Part shown: piece by piece, positions 7,021 to 9,703 of the stretch | Numbering within the stretch: the stretch's first letter is position 1 | Layout of the letters: every line of letters starts with the position of its first letter | NCBI GenBank assembly: GCA_001557035.1 | Contig: LSKJ01000827.1 | Span: 1-9,703, forward strand | Reading direction: 5' to 3' | DNA length: 9,703 bases | Origin: Rhodospirillaceae bacterium CCH5-H10 | Lineage (GTDB): Bacteria; Pseudomonadota; Alphaproteobacteria; Reyranellales; Reyranellaceae | The notes under the pieces: model-generated | The model's database searches: none | What the model was told of the DNA's origin: nothing | The model's input: only the letters and a program-made list of their open reading frames with translations | Program-made: the position numbers and the translations under genes

Positions 7021-7884
7021 TCAGCCGGTTTCCATGGGCAGGGCCGGGTCGTTGGCCCATTCCTGCATGGAATTGTCGTACACCGAGACGTTCCTGTGAC
7101 CCAAGAGGGCCGTCAGCACGAAAGCGTCGAGCGTGGCCGCTATGCCGCCGCCGCAATAGACCAGCACGCGCTTGTCCGGTGCCGCTCCGACGCCTTCGAA
7201 GGCCGCGCGCAGGTCGGCGATCGGCTTCAGTGCCTTGTCCGGCCCGAACAGGCTGGCGGCCGGCACGCAGGACGAGCCCGCGATGCGGCCGGGACGGCCA
7301 TAGACCACGCCGCCCGCGCCGTTGTGCTGGTCGTGGCTGAGTGCATTGAGGGTCAGGGTCGAGGCATCGCCGATCGCGCTCTTGATCCTGTCCTTGTCGA
7401 CGAAGATCTCGGGACGGCCGCGCAGCGACAGGGTCGCCGGCGGATGCGTCGCAGGTTCGGTCGAGAGCGGGCGACCTTCCGCTTTCCATTTGTCGAGGCC
7501 GCCATCGAGGATCGCCACCTCGTCAAAGCCGACGGCGCGCAACATCCACCAGATGCGGCTCGCCCACACGGGCGAGGCATGGCTGTAGAGGACGACGAAG
7601 GTGCCATGGCCCACGCCCTTTGCCGCGAAGGCCTTCGTGAGGTCCTCCAGAGACGGAAGAGTGAAGCGCAGCTTCGATGTCTTGTCGGAGAGGTCGGCCT
7701 GGAGGTCGAGATAGGCCGCGCCCGGAATGTGGCCCTCGTCGTAGTTGGCGCGACCGCTCTCGGCGATGTAGCGCCCGTCGGGTCCGGGCTTGAGATAGGT
7801 GGTGCAGTCGAACACGCGCAGCGCGGGGGCGCCGAGCTGGCGTGCGAGGTCTTCTGTCGTGATCAGGTTGGCCGAATGGGCCAT
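7021..7884 (-). CDS. Two-domain rhodanese-type sulfurtransferase
   Basis: This enzyme moves a sulfane sulfur from a donor such as thiosulfate or 3-mercaptopyruvate to a thiol acceptor through a cysteine persulfide; the donor cannot be told here. The 287 residues form two rhodanese domains. The first (about 8-140) is non-catalytic, with DEGHIPGAAYLD (49-60) and an active-site loop lacking Cys (SHASPVWASR). The second (about 160-283) carries Cys244 in VYCGGGIAAT. In domain 2 the usual DAR and GHIPGA motifs are replaced by NAL (180-182) and GRIAGS (199-204). This looks like a variant subfamily and may affect substrate choice. No signal peptide is seen, so it should be cytoplasmic. Start: ATG at 7884 after a GGGAGAG ribosome binding site, which is itself inside a hairpin. 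It leads the group with DUF1330 and the unknown gene. Confidence 0.9.
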   Translation of the reverse strand: MAHSANLITTEDLARQLGAPALRVFDCTTYLKPGPDGRYIAESGRANYDEGHIPGAAYLDLQADLSDKTSKLRFTLPSLEDLTKAFAAKGVGHGTFVVLYSHASPVWASRIWWMLRAVGFDEVAILDGGLDKWKAEGRPLSTEPATHPPATLSLRGRPEIFVDKDRIKSAIGDASTLTLNALSHDQHNGAGGVVYGRPGRIAGSSCVPAASLFGPDKALKPIADLRAAFEGVGAAPDKRVLVYCGGGIAATLDAFVLTALLGHRNVSVYDNSMQEWANDPALPMETG

Positions 7885-7886
7885 GT

Positions 7887-7911
7887 CGCTCTCCCGGGGT
7901 TGGGGAGAGCG
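7887..7911 (-). promoter_or_regulatory. Hairpin covering the sulfurtransferase ribosome binding site
   Basis: On the minus-strand transcript, GCTCTCCC (7910-7903) pairs perfectly with GGGAGAGC (7895-7888) around a seven-base CAACCCC loop. One more C-G pair extends the stem outward. The right arm is the Shine-Dalgarno sequence of the sulfurtransferase gene, ending three bases before the ATG. A nine-pair, GC-rich stem would hide the site from ribosomes. This suggests translational control, or reduced translation by default. No known riboswitch was recognised. Confidence 0.55.
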
Positions 7912-7941
7912 GAGACTAGCGCGGTTCTCGCGAGAGGCGCG

Positions 7942-8298
7942 TTAAATCGTCTTCGACGGCAGCGGCGGAACGCTGACCGGGCCGGAGGACGGTGCGGCGG
8001 CGGTCGGAGCGGCCGGCGCATTGAGCTGGCCGACGTCGGGCGACTTCGGAGCGGCGGGCGTCGCCGACGACTTCTTGGTCTTCTTCGCCGGCTGCGCCTT
8101 GGCGACCTGGACTTTCTTCAGGCAGGCGCTGCGCTGCGAGCTGCTCTTGATCTTGTTGCAGGACGCGGCGGAAGTGCCGGCCTTGGGCTTCGCCGTCGTC
8201 GACGGCGTGGGGGCGGGCATCGTCTCGTCCTGCGCGAAGGACGGAGCGGCAAAGGCGACAGCCGCCAGGGCGGCCATGCTGGCGATCAAAAGACGCAT
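7942..8298 (-). CDS. Small secreted Ala/Pro/Lys-rich hypothetical protein
   Basis: The protein has 118 residues with a clear Sec signal peptide: MRLL, a hydrophobic Ala-rich core, and a likely signal peptidase I cut after Ala22 (PSFA before QDE). The mature part is low in complexity: a Pro/Thr/Ala stretch, then a short basic segment with two cysteines spaced C-x11-C (Cys47 and Cys59, SCNKIKSSSQRSAC), then Lys-rich and Pro/Ala-rich tails. The two cysteines could form a disulfide in the periplasm. I do not recognise a domain. The start is supported by a GGGAGA ribosome binding site and by a good upstream promoter. The stop is 57 bp from the sulfurtransferase start on the same strand, so read-through into that group is possible. 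An uninterrupted antisense frame exists here, but the signal peptide, ribosome binding site and promoter favour this strand. Confidence 0.78.
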   Translation of the reverse strand: MRLLIASMAALAAVAFAAPSFAQDETMPAPTPSTTAKPKAGTSAASCNKIKSSSQRSACLKKVQVAKAQPAKKTKKSSATPAAPKSPDVGQLNAPAAPTAAAPSSGPVSVPPLPSKTI

Positions 8299-8357
8299 GA
8301 TTATCTCCCGGGCCGCTTGCGGTGAGGGGACGGGCGCGGCCTCGCTATATCCTTAAA

Positions 8358-8387
8358 ATGCTATGTGATTTGTGCTGTTTATGTCAA
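8358..8387 (-). promoter_or_regulatory. Predicted sigma-70-type promoter for the secreted protein gene
   Basis: On the minus strand TTGACA (8387-8382, perfect -35) is followed after 18 bases by TAGCAT (8363-8358, four of six -10 bases). Transcription would start near 8351, giving a leader of about 50 bases before the ATG at 8298. The surrounding 8345-8405 is markedly AT-rich compared with the rest of the window, which fits a control region. The same gap must also hold the promoter for the permease gene on the plus strand; I found only weak candidates for it (TTGTGC at 8370, TAATAG at 8393). Confidence 0.55.
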
Positions 8388-8424
8388 ATTCTTAATAGAT
8401 TAGACCAACTGCAATCGGAAGCCC

Positions 8425-9363
8425 GTGCAGGCCATCCTCAACGTCGCCTTTCCGATCTTCGGCGTCATCCTGGCAGGCTATCTGGCCGGCCGCTGGCGGA
8501 TCCTGGGGCCCGAGGCGACCACGGCGCTGAATGCCTTCGTGAGCTATTTCGCCCTGCCGGTGCTGTTCTTCGGGACGCTGGCGCGGACGCCGGTCGCCGC
8601 CGTGCTCGATCCGGCCCTGATGACCGGCTTCACCATCGCCGTGGTCGCGACCTTCATCGTCGGCATGGTGACGACGCGCCTGGTTTCGCAAGGCGGCCTC
8701 GCCGCGATGAGCCTGCAGGGCATCGCCGCCTCCTGGGGGAATGTCGGCTACATGGGCGTGCCGCTTTGCCTTGCGGCTTTCGGCGAGCAGGGATTGCCGC
8801 CCGCCATGCTGACCGTGATCGTCACCGCCGTCGTCTCGATGGTGTTCGGCGTCATGTTGATCGAACTCGAGGTCGCCGCGGGCCATGGCCCCGTTCGCAC
8901 CTTCCTGCGGGCCGCCTTCAACGTGGCGCGCAATCCCCTGCCGGTCTCGATCGCCCTGGGCATCGTGGCCTCGTGGATCGGCGTGCCGATCCCGGTGCCG
9001 GTCGAGAAGTGGCTCGACCTGATGGGCGCCGCGGCTGCACCCTGCGCGCTGTTCGCCATCGGGTTGTTCCTGTCCGACAAGTCGATCAAGAGCGGGTTGG
9101 CCGAAGCGGGGCTCGCGACGCTCATCAAGCTGCTGCTGCAGCCGCTGGCGGCGCTGCTGATCCTGCCGTTCTTCGTGCCGATCGATTCGATCGCCGGCAA
9201 GGTGGCGCTGTTGATGGCGTCGCTGCCGACGGCGGCCAACGCTTTCGTGCTGGCCAAGCAGTTCAACATCTCGGTCGAGCAGAACACCGCCTCCGTGCTG
9301 CTCACGACGGCCTTCTCGGTCGTCACGGTTTCTGCTTTGCTGGTATGGCTGCGCGTGACCTGA
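8425..9363 (+). CDS. AEC family (auxin efflux carrier-like) transporter
   Basis: This is an inner-membrane permease of the AEC family (312 residues). Bacterial members move small carboxylates such as malonate or malate, or other organic anions; the substrate here is unknown. About ten hydrophobic segments are visible, near residues 3-21, 38-57, 66-85, 98-118, 126-146, 171-189, 200-217, 229-250, 258-279 and 289-309. These form two five-helix halves with the conserved [12 protein letters not shown] break (103-114) and a matching break at [12 protein letters not shown] (266-277). Translation probably starts at the GTG at 8425: an in-frame stop lies at 8401, and [15 protein letters not shown] is the usual N-terminus. 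The ribosome binding site is poor (GGAAG only three bases away), suggesting modest expression. mscL follows 22 bp after the stop and may be co-transcribed. Confidence 0.9.
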   Translation: MQAILNVAFPIFGVILAGYLAGRWRILGPEATTALNAFVSYFALPVLFFGTLARTPVAAVLDPALMTGFTIAVVATFIVGMVTTRLVSQGGLAAMSLQGIAASWGNVGYMGVPLCLAAFGEQGLPPAMLTVIVTAVVSMVFGVMLIELEVAAGHGPVRTFLRAAFNVARNPLPVSIALGIVASWIGVPIPVPVEKWLDLMGAAAAPCALFAIGLFLSDKSIKSGLAEAGLATLIKLLLQPLAALLILPFFVPIDSIAGKVALLMASLPTAANAFVLAKQFNISVEQNTASVLLTTAFSVVTVSALLVWLRVT

Positions 9364-9385
9364 CGACGACAAGGGGAGAAAGTCG

Positions 9386-9703
9386 ATGCTCCAGGAATTC
9401 AAGAAGTTCGCGATGCGCGGAAACGTCGTGGATCTCGCCATCGGCGTGATCATCGGCGCGGCCTTCAGCAAGATCATCGACTCGCTGGTCGGCGACATCA
9501 TCATGCCGATCATCGGCCGCATCGCCGGCGGGCTCGACTTCACCAACTACTTCATCGGCCTGACCCCGGCCGCCAGCCAGGCCGCGACCTACGATGCCGC
9601 CAAGAAGGCCGGCGCCACCCTGGGCTACGGCACCTTCCTCACGGTCACGGTCAACTTCCTCATCATCGCCTGGGTCCTGTTCATGGTGATCAAGGGCATG
9701 AAC
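9386..9703 (+). CDS. mscL: Large-conductance mechanosensitive channel MscL (3' end cut by window)
   Basis: MscL is the pentameric inner-membrane safety valve that opens under membrane tension on osmotic downshock. The first 106 residues are present and the gene runs off the window; about 30-40 residues should be missing. The N-terminal amphipathic helix and TM1 are near-canonical: [19 protein letters not shown], then [21 protein letters not shown], with the pore-constriction Leu17 and Val21 (equivalent to E. coli Leu19 and Val23). A periplasmic loop (about 50-80, with an Ala-rich stretch) leads to TM2 ([23 protein letters not shown]). An AGGGGAG ribosome binding site sits seven bases before the ATG. 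The missing part is the C-terminal cytoplasmic helix. Confidence 0.97.
   Translation, partial: MLQEFKKFAMRGNVVDLAIGVIIGAAFSKIIDSLVGDIIMPIIGRIAGGLDFTNYFIGLTPAASQAATYDAAKKAGATLGYGTFLTVTVNFLIIAWVLFMVIKGMN

Noticed and set aside
7926..7935. Perfect 10-bp palindrome TCTCGCGAGA between the secreted-protein and sulfurtransferase genes
   Set aside because: Too short to be notable at this GC content without a second copy or a nearby promoter.
7018..8325. A 435-codon plus-strand open frame opposite the sulfurtransferase and secreted-protein genes
   Set aside because: The minus strand has recognisable rhodanese domains and a signal peptide, both with good ribosome binding sites. The plus frame is low-complexity and is a codon-bias shadow.

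Overview
The window looks like ordinary chromosome of a GC-rich alphaproteobacterium. The evidence is a Usg-family gene, a groES-groEL operon with a CIRCE (HrcA) operator, dense packing with short or overlapping junctions, and strong G/C bias at third codon positions. A Reyranella- or Rhodospirillales-like host is my guess only. I see no tRNA, rRNA, transposase, phage gene or CRISPR array.

Layout. The left part (93-2652) holds three small-molecule metabolism genes: an HpcH/HpaI-type aldolase on the minus strand, divergent from a beta-class-like glutathione S-transferase, followed by an NAD(P)H-dependent flavin oxidoreductase of the nitronate monooxygenase type. Bases 1-92 hold no gene that I can support. 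The oxidoreductase runs tail-to-tail into a small usg gene and overlaps it by 18 bp. The 281-bp gap after usg carries a heat-shock-type promoter and a CIRCE operator driving groES and groEL, which end at a textbook intrinsic terminator.

Directly after that terminator sits a compact nested palindrome (5240-5304) whose right arm contains the start codon of a Nudix hydrolase gene. The Nudix gene converges on, and overlaps by 49 bp, a minus-strand group of three genes read right to left: a two-domain rhodanese-type sulfurtransferase, a DUF1330 protein, and a 352-residue protein I do not recognise, with a His-rich HGWHGHN motif. The last two overlap by 8 bp and are probably translationally coupled. 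Upstream of this group is a small secreted Ala/Pro/Lys-rich protein with its own likely promoter. At the right end, an AEC-family permease is followed after 22 bp by mscL, which is cut by the window edge.

How the genes work together. GroES and GroEL form one chaperonin machine under heat-shock and HrcA control. The sulfurtransferase, DUF1330 and unknown genes probably form a functional unit of unknown purpose. The other neighbours look like housekeeping or accessory metabolism with no clear shared pathway. The points most worth a second look are the nested palindrome at the Nudix start, the unknown protein in the sulfurtransferase operon, and a hairpin covering the sulfurtransferase ribosome binding site.
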